DNA of 64,000 bases from positions 788,501 to 852,500 of the forward strand of contig NC_060107.1 of NCBI RefSeq assembly GCF_021155765.1, written 5' to 3'. The first letter of the stretch is position 1; each line of letters begins with the position of its first letter. Source of the DNA: Diprion similis. Lineage: Eukaryota > Arthropoda > Insecta > Hymenoptera > Diprionidae. Positions 23,558-34,303 of this stretch are shown piece after piece. The position numbers and the translations under genes are program-made. The notes beneath the pieces are model-generated. The model searched no databases and was not told where the DNA came from. It saw nothing but the letters and a program-made list of their open reading frames with translations.

Positions 23558-24995
23558 TCACCACCATGGCTTCTCCTCGTAGTGGACCGGGACGTGGACC
23601 TTCTCAACGTGGTGAACCGGCACGTGGATTTTCTCGACGTGGTGGACTGGGTAGGGCACTGGGACTGGGACCTTCTCCACGTGGTGGACATGGACCGGGA
23701 CCGGGACCGCGACTTTCTCTACGTGGTGTACGGGGTACGCGACCTTCTTTACGTGGTGGTGATGCACGTTGTGGACGTGGTACGGGACGTGGATCACGTG
23801 GTGTTGGCTACGGGGATGAAATTCACGAGTTAATCGCGAAGACTCCAATAATTACACCGATTACACAGGTCAACAAGTGTTATCGTCGTTCTATATTCGT
23901 TATACTCACTGACTGCCACCCCAGCCTCCTGGTGCCGGTGCGCTGTTTACGGCGGCGAGCATTCCGCATACGAGAAGCTGAAACGTGTTTCGATATTTAC
24001 GCGTTAGAAATTTACACCGAGACATGCAGTCTCTGGTTACAGCTATGCAAAGGCAATTGCGATTACCGTGACCTGAATGTCAGATTTTGCACGCATTTCA
24101 CCGTTCGTTCGAAACTCTTTTTTACGAATGCGGACTGCATATTGCAATGTAATAAGTATACCTCACTACTCCACGATTAGTTTGCGAATCAACGAAATAG
24201 TAGGAAAAAAATTTAATCCAATTATCTAAAAAAGTACATTTTTCATACGTTCGAAATTCGAATTATTATGGGATGATTGCACCTTTTATGGTCACCTTTA
24301 TTAAATTCTGTATTTATTAATTTCACTTGCCATCACTTCGATTACTTGATTTATGAGTTAAACACAATTCTGAGCAAATTTTGGCTAGAATTTTATTCAA
24401 AATTAGTATTCACTTCGGTACAAACATCTTCGTACTATTTGTGGACATTGCAGTACTGACAGATTGAAAACTAAGCGACACGTATTTTTTTGTATCTGCC
24501 ATTAAAAACTTTGGGGGGGATGAAACAACCCTACAAAGTAAGGGATGTCAAGTGATGATTAGGCAGATCCACCCACAAGAATGTAATATTTTTGATCCAA
24601 TCCAACTGGAAAAGTTTTTCCATAAGGAGAAATGAAAAACTGCAAAATCGCCCCTTGACTGCATGCTTTACTTTGGAGGTTAGTTTCACCCCCTCAAAGT
24701 GTATAATAGCAGTTGAAAAAAAATACGTGTCGCTTAGTTTTCAGTCTACTATAACATATTAAAAAAGTAATCAAATCGAAGAGATCGACCCGGGATACCT
24801 TCCCTGTAAGTTGAGCAAAACGAACCTTACACTTGAACTACCGATAAAAAGACTTTAAAAGAAAAGAAAAAAACCAAATACGAACGATTCGAAGTCCCGC
24901 AATTAAGGCAAGTTGGAAAATTCTAAGTGACGATAAATCGAGTGTGAGAAATGAACAGTTTTTTCAATACTCACGGCGACGGTGAAGGAGTACAT
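23558..24995 (-). CDS. Secreted His/Val/Pro repeat protein, VP-motif family member 7
   Basis: On the minus strand exons 24995-24975, 23977-23910 and 23807-23558 join to 112 residues. The start MYSFTVALLVCGMLAAVNSA is a signal peptide, then PAPGGWGGS at the phase 2 junction. The motif is HHVIHVPYHVHNVHHHHV. The tail is a tandem repeat of units like PVHHVEKV and VPVPVHVHHVEKV, ending HYEEKPWW. The alternating Val-Pro-Val and His pattern resembles low-complexity Pro/Val-rich insect cuticle proteins, but repeats of this kind evolve fast and this does not prove homology. A minus-strand TATA lies 73 bases before the start codon. Antisense open frames of 204 and 83 codons over exon 3 are shadows of the repeat. 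Confidence 0.86.
24452..24806. mobile_element. Foldback MITE, family B, left-truncated copy in intron 1 of gene 7
   Basis: It aligns with the element at 21299-21692 over about 350 bases, including CAATCCAACTGGAAAAGTTT in the centre and ATACCTTCC at the right end. The left terminal 55 bases or so are missing or unrecognisable, and no TTA flank is visible on the left. Confidence 0.75.
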
Positions 24996-25067
24996 ATTGG
25001 AATCGAGGATTTTGTTCACCGTTTGCGAACGCTGATACAGTTCTGCCTTTTTGCCGCGTTCGATGTG

Positions 25068-25073
25068 TTTATA
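25068..25073 (-). promoter_or_regulatory. TATA box of secreted gene 7
   Basis: On the minus strand TATAAA (in CTTTATAAACAC) is 73 bases before the start codon at 24995, predicting transcription from about 25040. Confidence 0.55.
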
Positions 25074-28000
25074 AAGGAGAAGCCGAGACGACGGTGTTTG
25101 CCGAAAGCTCGGGGGTGGGAGGCCCGGGCATCGGCTGTATGCGTATGACTTGCCTTACGTAAAACAAGGAAGCGCGTAAGCCTCCGCATGCGTTCGGCAT
25201 GCGGCCGATTCGACGCAGAACGCACGCACACTGCTTTATGCGCTCCACGAGAAATTGCGCGAGCACACGACGGTCTCCATGTCTCGGTGAGGATCTCGCA
25301 ATATCAAATGTAACTCGAGCGCCTTGATTTTTTACTTCACGTATATTCGTATTCCACGTGGTCCTCCGTTTTCGCCGGCTTAATCGAGCCCAACTCACTC
25401 CGCTACCTGCAAGTCGTTACCGATCTTTCGAATTGTTCACACGCTGCACCGAATTAAGGATTTGCCGGCTGTGTACATTCTCAATCAAAAGTGAGTCTCG
25501 TCGATGATATTATATTTTATATTTTATTGTTATGACATAAAAATCGGAAAAAATCAACCACGATGAGAAATTTAAATTTTAGTAATAAGAATAATAATAA
25601 TAATGCCTGAAAGTTATTGATTCATTGTTTAAGCAAAACATTGTTTGACAAATTTATAGGAATGTTTTTTTCATTGATTTTTTTTTTGTCATGTGAAATG
25701 AATTCGTTGATTTTTCTGAATACACATGAATATTTCAAGAATTTTCTTTTACGTTACTTTGAAATTTTCGTTTTTGAAAATTTCTAACGAAAGTGTTCGT
25801 TCAGTGCCCCGGAAACTTCTGAATTGTGATGTACAACGTTTTTACGAAAACGTATCCGAAATTCATGATTTTTCCTCCATTTTTCAAAGTTTACAAATTG
25901 TCGATAAACCGAAAATTCAAAATAACAAGACAATTCTTCAAAATTCATGTGTAATCGGCAAAATCAAAGAATTCGTTTTCACATGACAAAAAAATCATTT
26001 CGTAAAAATTTGTCAAGTAATTTATTGATAACTTTATCATTCAAATTTAATTTTCTTATCATCTTCATTGTGGTTGATTTTTTCCGCATTTCTTATCTTA
26101 TCATTAAAGTATTCAATATTGTCGTCGAGACTCACTTTTCGTTTAGAATCTATAGCCAGTGTATCCTTGAACTGCGACTATATTCATCCTTACCAATGAA
26201 CTTGTCAATAAATCTGCGGGCAGATTTTACGATCGAATTTCTGTAGCCCGATCGCGAATCGTTGGTAGATCGTTCCTCAATACGTATATGTATACGAGAT
26301 TTACTTTTATCTGCATTAGTTTTTCACGACAAACGATAAAAATATTATTTTGGTTACGGTTGTTGCTATTTTCTTTTCGTTTTAATTCCAGTAGTTTAAA
26401 GTTTGAAGACGAAAAATCGAGTTCCTATTTCGAGCTGAGATCGAGATCGAGAAGAGCACGAAACGTCAGCTCGATGTGTTACTTTATTCGTTATTAACGA
26501 AGTTACCGCCGATCAAACCAACGGCAACCGACTGTCACGAAATTCTACTTCTACCGGGATATATATAACGTTGGTTTTACCTCGTTTCAAGGCAAATTGT
26601 TAATGTAGTTCGAGAAACTGTATACCTCTAATCTAACACGTTGTCTGATTGGTAAAAGTAATGTTTTTCTGTGATTGTAATGAATTATTCTATTCATACC
26701 TATAGGATATGATAAATCGTCAAATGTGAGAACGGGCCATTGCTTTTTATTATTCACGCACTCGATGATTTATCACGGAAACTGTGCGTGACTCGAGGTA
26801 AAAATATTCATCGGACTGAAAAGAGTAAAAAGCGTTTACTTTTACCCGTCAAATAGGGACGATCATTCACCGCCGTTCTTAAAACTACATCGTTGTCACT
26901 TTTCCCTAAATTGGAAATCAAATAATTAATCTTTGAATTTTCTCACGCGACACAAGTACGAATCGCAAAATTATACTCGGATATCCGCGATGATTCCTGA
27001 CCATTATCAAGCTTTGATCTCGTCGACATGATATATTCAGAACACTTTACATTTATAGTCTAAGAATGACCAAGAATAATCTTTTTTTGATTAAATCGAT
27101 CATTTTTTCCCATGACTCAAGTATAATTAATTATTTTTCCTGACCATCGATTTTTGCATGTTACTCCCATGAAAGAGGCAATAAAATATCAATTATTATC
27201 CTTGTCTTAGTCACTAAGGTTCACCTGAAATTGAAAAACATTTTGAATAAAACTATAAATCATCAACAAACTTTTCCACCATAAAGACTACGTACATAAA
27301 TTTACGGAATTTTGGTTTCATATGCACCGGTTTAAAAAAAAAAAAATGCTCGATAAAGATTATAATTTTGAGCTGAGTGTCCATCGTCTAGACTCCATTC
27401 GACCGATTTTCCAAAGACTGGACAGCACGTCGAGAATCTTCTATTCAGGGCCGAATCAAAGCCGGCAATAGAAACCTTCCGCGCATAAAGATTACATGCA
27501 AATTCCTATGAGGGTTAATGAGAATGTCGTAGACGTATGAGTACATCAGACATCGACGATCATCCCGGAGTCTCTCAGCGTAGCTCTTTAGTCCGTCGGA
27601 TTGCAAAGGCGGCGTGTTGTGACAGGCCGGAATAATAATTCCGTCGAACGGCATGAATAGAAATCTAAATCCCAGTCACAGTTCGAATTTTTTATAAGTA
27701 AGCATGTATCAACAATGGCACGGATAAAGTCCTGCTGCTTAGGGGGGCCCATAACGGCCTGCCTGCCTGCGCCTTAAACGGCTGAATAAAATTGCCCGAG
27801 AAATAAAAGAGCGGCATTACACTATCCGCATATTTGCGGCCCAATTAGTACCGCGATTGTGGAATGGAACGGATTCATCGTCGACGATTCCATCCATACG
27901 TGCATTATATGGTGGACAGGTGGAACAGGCGTGGAGAAAGTCTTTCATAATCCTTGCAGCAGCAGGTAAGGTTGTGAACACGTCAACGTGACCTAATCAT

Positions 28001-29522
28001 CTCACTGCTGCCGCATTTCGTGTCACATCTCCTATATATAATTCAGGCATAGCGTTAGGAAATTTTTTACCTGGACTTAATTTTCGGCTTTCCTTCGTCG
28101 TCCAGAAGAAATTTTGCGCAATTCCCTACTTATGCAACTTTTTACAACGATTGTTATATTTCCGCACCGTCTCCTCGGCTACTTTATGGTCTCCGGGGCG
28201 AGTCGAGGGCCGGACGGAAGTTGCCGGAGACTCGGGAACTCGATCGTGTAATTCAATGGGGATAATAAGAGTAAAAATCAACGCCTGATAGAAAGTATCA
28301 TACATCGGAATATCGTGCGTATGATGCCTGCATGTTATGTATATATGTAATGAGACTGGGTGTAGCAAACCGCGTTTCATTTTCACTTCTCTTCGTATTT
28401 TTTATGTTTTATGCTTTTCTCTTGGACTCGTTTCATTTTTTCAATGCCACCTGTGATACTGCTGTGAAATAAATAAACGGGTTAAAACAACGTCGATTTT
28501 TTACTCTTATTGATCATACTAAATCGCGATCGACAGAAGATTCGAAACAAATTCATTCCGGACGTTCATTCGAATTTTCACCACTTTTAATCATCTCTCA
28601 TATAAGGCTGAATTATATTTATACTCACCTGATTAAATACCCCCGATAAATTATGATGGTTTCTCTATTTTCTTCCTTTTCTCTTCATTTCAATCACATT
28701 GATGGCTGAATAAACTCTAATCTCTTCACTGTTAATATTGGTGATATTTTTTTGCAACATAATTTGAGTTTTTGAATCAACACGCGGGTGCCGATTCTAT
28801 AAATAATATAAAAACGTCGTATAAAATTGCAGTGTAAAACATTCAGGGTCATATTTTTAATAAATTTATGCCATTATCGTGAATGACAGGCTGCTAATTC
28901 TTTTTTAAGATCTTACGGTAACAACCGACGTAACGATCATTCAAATTACACATGGATGGCCCATCTATATTGCGGGTTTAAAATCTTTATTGCACCCGAT
29001 AAAAGACGCATCTATGAATTGCCGTGAAAGGCATAAATCATAACAGCGAAGAAATCTCGGTTACACGAGTAACGCGCTCGAACATAATTAAATATACCTA
29101 TACTTTAGTCGATTTGAAGGTATATTATAACACGTGGAATCTACCATTTAGGCCACACATGTTGAGTAATATGTGACCAAATATTTATCGATCATATTTT
29201 GTAATTATAGTTTTCTCCTCGAATCTGGACAGCCGAAGAATTTATACGATATTGAATGTGTGTGTGTGTGTGTGTGTAATTCGAAGTGTAAGTTATACAA
29301 AGACGGCTCTGTGAAATTCAACGATTGGTATTATGACATGATATAACTGTGGTTCACCTTTTCGTTTTATTTATTACCTTTTTTTCAATACCGCACTGGA
29401 ATTCGTTCGCAAATTATGCCCAAGGGAAGTAAAATAAATTACTAATACACGCGTACGTTCTACCGGAAATAAAACAACATCGCCATGTAAGCTTCGATAG
29501 AAGTTTGCTCGTCCACTTTCGT
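25074..29522. other. 4.4-kb spacer between the secreted cluster and the SLC26 gene
   Basis: AT-rich with no supported gene. A (GT)n run is at 29256-29277. A GGGGGGCCC-containing GC patch is at about 27740-27780. The right end contains the SLC26 3' UTR. Confidence 0.5.
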
Positions 29523-29528
29523 TTTATT
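29523..29528 (-). terminator. Candidate polyadenylation signal of the SLC26 gene
   Basis: AATAAA on the minus strand, about 255 bases beyond the stop codon. A second one lies at about 29364-29369, and use of either is plausible. Confidence 0.4.
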
Positions 29529-29780
29529 ACGTATGTCACGTGATCCTCGCGATCCATATAATTACCGAATTATGTGACGGATTACGCAAGCTATAATCGC
29601 GAGCACTGGCAAATTTATGGTCTCGGGTCGAACGCGAATTTAATAGTACATACAACTTAGAATTGCAGCGATTGTTCCAAGCTTGCTGACTTCAATTTTC
29701 AAAAATCACCACCGTGACCCTGATTGCCACGGAAATTTTTGTTACAATCGATCACAATTTGCACATTCAAAGAGCTCTGG

Positions 29781-32700
29781 TCATAATCTGCTCGAGCAGC
29801 ATTCGTCTTCCTCTGGATGAACTTCCTGGGGCGGGATCGGCGAGGTCAGAGTGAAGGATCTCTGGTGAAGTGCGAAGTTCACCGCGTCCCCGATCGTCGG
29901 AAACATTGTGAAGTAGTGACCCTCCTTTCTCTCGGCAGTGTTGCACTTTCTCATCGTTTCGTAGACGGGACCTGAAACGAATGAAATGACCGCATAACGA
30001 GGCGAGATTGACGGGCGACGCGTAAGTACGTGACGCTGCTGAAAATAAAAGGAAAAAACCGATTCTCAACGAAAAGGGAATCGTGAATTCGCATTCATGT
30101 ATAAAGAACACGGCGAAATTCGATCGTTGCGCAATCCCTACGCTTCCCTACACATGCATTTCGCGTCCGGATACGTGCAGAAGTGAACTTCATTTAAAGC
30201 CGCTGAAAACTTTCCAAGTGTCTTGTAGGTTTCTTTTTTTTTTTTTTCTTTTTTTTTTTTTAAGTAACTGATCACTGGTTCGTTCAAATTTTACGCCAGA
30301 CACCGAATGCAGCTGATATCTTTTCTTTTTTTCCAGATTTGAATCAACCGTCTGTAATTCTATAGCAAAGTCCACTCTTCGACGTTAACCCTTTGAGTCA
30401 TAGTGTTGAAGTATTCATACCGGCTGTTTTATATTCATTTTTTGTGTGTTTAGAGAATTTATCAACGTATTTTTTTGCAGTTTTTTTTACGATTTTGGGT
30501 AGTATACTAATAGGTTTTTAATACTCGAGAATATTAGTGGGATATAATGTAAATTACTATTGTTAGAAATGAATTGATTGAAAAAAATCGTTACAATTGA
30601 AGGAATAATTCATTTCCGAGAAAGTTACACTTCTGCGCGTATACATGTTTTACATAGATTATAAGTTTTTGTGGTTTTGTTGGTTTTATGAGTTTGAAGT
30701 CGGATTTAAGAAATTCAAAATGGCAGATCCAATATGGCGGACGAAAATTTTAGATTCGATCGAATCCGGAGAGAAAACTCTATCCAGGGGTTTTTGGGGT
30801 CGCTGATGATGAATCTAAAATCAGATTTTGAAAATTTAGTATGGCGAATCCAATTGGTGACCCGAAAAACCCTTGCATCGAGTTTTTGACCGTATTCCAC
30901 CAAGTTTGAAATTTTCGTCCGCCGCATTGGATCCGCCATATTGAATTTTTGAAATCTGATTTCAGATCCGTCATCAGCTACCCCGAAAACCATGAAATGC
31001 TATCTTGTTACAAAAGTTGACTCAGGCTGAGACGAAAAAAAATTAGCTCACCTGAACACCCGGTTATATAAACCGTGACTTGTATTGTATGGAACTCGTC
31101 GATGATGTTGCGAAGCGTTCCAACGCCAGCTGGATCGACGTAAGTCAACGCCGAGAGATCCAATATCAAGACTTTCAACTGTGAGAAGAGAAAAAAAATT
31201 GCGTAAGCAGCTGTGACCGAACGGCATCAATGATTATACCTCTACTCTCAAGGTTAATCAATTTTCTCGCGTTAACGTCAGTCGTCGGCATCGAGCATTG
31301 TGCCGAGACGTCAGAACTGGGTCGAAGTTGTTGCATTCGACTCCATTGATAATAGAAAGGAACAACGTTCGTGAGCAAATAGAGGCTAATGCGAAACTAT
31401 CGGTAATCATGTACATAATTTGACGAGCTTGAGAGTAGAATTGTGGATTTTCTGCCGCTCTTACGATGTTTGGAGTGATGCTCGAAAATCCGTCCACGTG
31501 TTCCTCGTCAAATCCTCCGTTGACGTACCCCTTCTGAAATTTCGAATATCAGAAATACAGAAACTGTATACCTAATCGCCACGTCGTTCAAAGCCGATGA
31601 CCTACTTGCTCGGTTTTTTCAATCCTCTCCGTCTCTTTGGCCGCGATTTTCGACCGCTTTATCAGTTCCTCCTGAGGTACAACCCCGGCAATCTTGTAAG
31701 CCTCGTTTCGGAAAAGATGGCGGGAAGCGAAGTTCAGCCCACCGCAATAGTGGAGCATTTTTACCCCAGGCAACTCGACTGTCTACGGTGAACAAAAACG
31801 AGGAGGATAAAAATCGCACTTTATTGACCTGAAGAATCATCGTGAGAATGAAAGATGATCATAATTTATTGGCACTTTCGAATACCTATTACATCAGATC
31901 AGGTATATATTTTACCACTCGATTTCAAATGTCAGTGAGATAAACAAGCCTGTAGAAATGAAAAAAGTATAAAAATCGAACTGAGGTAATAGTCGTTGTG
32001 AAATTCCAAAACACGAGGATCTAAAACGTCGTATATCATGTCGAGCATACTCACTCCTCTGTAACGCTTGACGTCGAGGTAAATCTCGGTTCCGGGTACC
32101 AGGCCCATTCTGCATACGTAAGGCCGCATGGATAGGATGAGCAGCGAAACCAGCGACACGGTCATCCCGGCCAAAAGCCCGTACTCAATGTCGAGGAAGA
32201 CCACCGTGAGGAAGGTGGTCATCCAAACGGCAGCGTCGACCCGAGAGAGGGACCAGAACTTGCGGAACTGCCTGACTTGCAGGAGCATCCCCTTGAGGGC
32301 GACGACGATTATGCTGGCCAAAACGCACTGTGGAATAAATTATCAGCGTCAGTTTTTTCCCCGCAGCCGAGTCTATGTCTACCGTAATTTCCTCACCCTT
32401 GGAAGTGGCTCGAAAAACGGACCGACCCAAAGCAGCACGCAGAGCAATAAACCGCAGGACACTAAACTCGCCAGTTGACTTCGACCCCCGACCGTTTCCT
32501 GGATCATCGACCTTGACAGCGAGGCTGTGAACGGCATGCAGGAAAAGAAGGAACCCACCAGGTTACCTGCACCCTGTAAACGCATCGCGGAAGCAAGATT
32601 TTAGGGTGCTAATATTGCGGTTAGGCTTGATTTAAATATGAGTTTGAAAGGTGGATAAAGACTACCGTCTTTTGGGTTAGTTAAACCTCAAAACGGAGTT

Positions 32701-34303
32701 GCATAACCTCGAATTTACGTTTGGTAATTAAAGGCCTACTTGAGCCAGGAGTTCTTGGTTTGAATCAACCTCGTAGTTGTTCCTCTGGGCAAATATCAAA
32801 GCCATGGACATCGATATGGTGTAAGAAACCATAGTTATTACGAAGCTGTCGACGAAAACTACAGGAACGAGTTCCAGGGGCGGTAAAGTCGGGGGCGGTA
32901 ACCTGCGGGAGAATTTCCGGGTGAAAGAAATCGTCGATCAAGTAAACAGGAGAGATTTGAATGGAGAGAATGGAAGCGTTATAAGTACCCGACTGGGATG
33001 TTCCCGACTGTCGTAACGCCGTAACCGTCGGCCAGGTTCAACTGCGTGGACAAAATCGTGCCAGCGAGAACTGCTAGCATTTCGATCGGTATGGGAATCG
33101 CGCACTTCTTAGCCAGCAAAACCTGCGGGGATGACATGGGGGGTGAAAATCAATCAGTGCCGTGGTGAAGAGACGAGTGTCCACCGACTTACCTTCAACA
33201 CTTCGTTGTTGAATGTTAAAACGATGATCGTGACTGCGGACAGAATGGTCGCAGTGATGTTGAGGTTTTCAATGTAGCTAAAGATGTCGACGTAGGTCTG
33301 AAAAGGTAGGAAGTATAGGACTAAGCTAATCGTTAACGTCCTCAGCTAGGCAACCCGCTCTATTTAACTGCCGTCACTATATTACCATGACGATTTTGAA
33401 GATACCGGTTCGACTAGGCAGCTTCAACCCCAAAAGATCCTTGATCTGTGACGTCAGAACATGGATGGCTGCCGCAGTGGTGAATCCGCTGACGAGAGTG
33501 TCCGAAAGCAGGGTGGAAATGACGCCAAGTCGCAAAAAGTGCATGCCGAGCTGAGGGATGAAAGCGGACTGGATTAGTCTGTCGGTAAAATCGCGACGAT
33601 CGGGAGTTGCCTGAGTACCTGGATAATGGCGACTGTGAATGTGATCGCGGTCGCCACTTCCGTCGACGAATAGTAGCCGCTTTCCTCGGGAAAAGTCGAC
33701 TCTACAGTGGTTCCATTTCCGGCTGTAAGTCCCGGTGAACTGTGCCGAGCGACGATCTTACCGGTCATGAGGCAGACCAAAGCAAAGGAACCTGATGGCA
33801 GGACGGAGAAATCGGTATTTTTGATACGATCGTGAGGACGAGTGTTTGCTCCGTGGTGCATGGAAATTACCCATCGAGTTGTGCTTCGAAGTGCCGAGGA
33901 AGAGGTAGACCAGGACCGGGAAGAAGGCCATGTAGATACCGATCACCGGAGACACGTTTCCCAATATGGCGTAGGCCATCCCCTGCGGAATGTGCATCAC
34001 GGCGACGGTAACGCCGGCGACAAGATCGCCGGATATTTCCCGTCTCCATCCGTATTTAGGGAGCCAATTGGTCAGAGGAATCGTCCGGCGCAAAAACTCG
34101 CCGAGACTGAAGCTCCGGCACTTCTTCGAGACTGCCTTACCGACTGAAAAACGGAATATCGTTGGAGAAAATCGGGACTCTATCGACTGGCTTTGACTCA
34201 ACTCACTCGGTCTTTTGGGCTTCGTGTAATCACAGACTCGCTGGAGTTCGTTGAGCTGATAAACGGGCCTTCGAACGGTAACTTCTGGGCCGATATCCGC
34301 CAT
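29781..34303 (-). CDS. SLC26 (SulP/prestin-like) anion transporter
   Basis: Thirteen minus-strand exons join in frame to 707 residues, the usual SLC26 length: 34303-34207, 34143-33871, 33791-33619, 33550-33386, 33297-33193, 33122-32989, 32902-32740, 32573-32397, 32327-32055, 31782-31606, 31533-31465, 31178-31052 and 29971-29781. The N-terminus has VRRPVYQLNEL, typical of the family. Membrane-domain landmarks are GDLVAGVTVAVMHIPQGMAY, FLGTSKHNSMG, SGFTTAAAIHVLTSQIK, GAGNLVGSFFSCMP and SLSRSMIQE. The last contains the Ser-Arg pair that in mammalian prestin lines the anion site. The STAS domain starts near residue 500, with VLILDLSALTYVDPAGV at about 605-621; a variable acidic loop separates its halves. 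It exchanges anions such as chloride, bicarbonate, sulfate or oxalate at the plasma membrane. Which insect SLC26 paralogue this is cannot be settled here. Confidence 0.95.
30713..30997. repeat. Dispersed repeat, family C, inverted pair in SLC26 intron 12
   Basis: The left part carries GATCCAATATGGCGGACGAAA and GGGTTTTTGGGGTCGCTGAT; the right part carries the same blocks on the opposite strand (TTTCGTCCGCCGCATTGGAT and a CCCGAAAACC end). Together they form a partly tandem, partly inverted unit. Related copies are at 14889-14995 and 42195-42350. Confidence 0.65.

Noticed and set aside
23566-24180. A 204-codon plus-strand open frame, Gly/Arg/Pro-rich
   Set aside because: It is the complement of the Val-Pro-His repeat of gene 7, and the second half runs through an intron of that gene.
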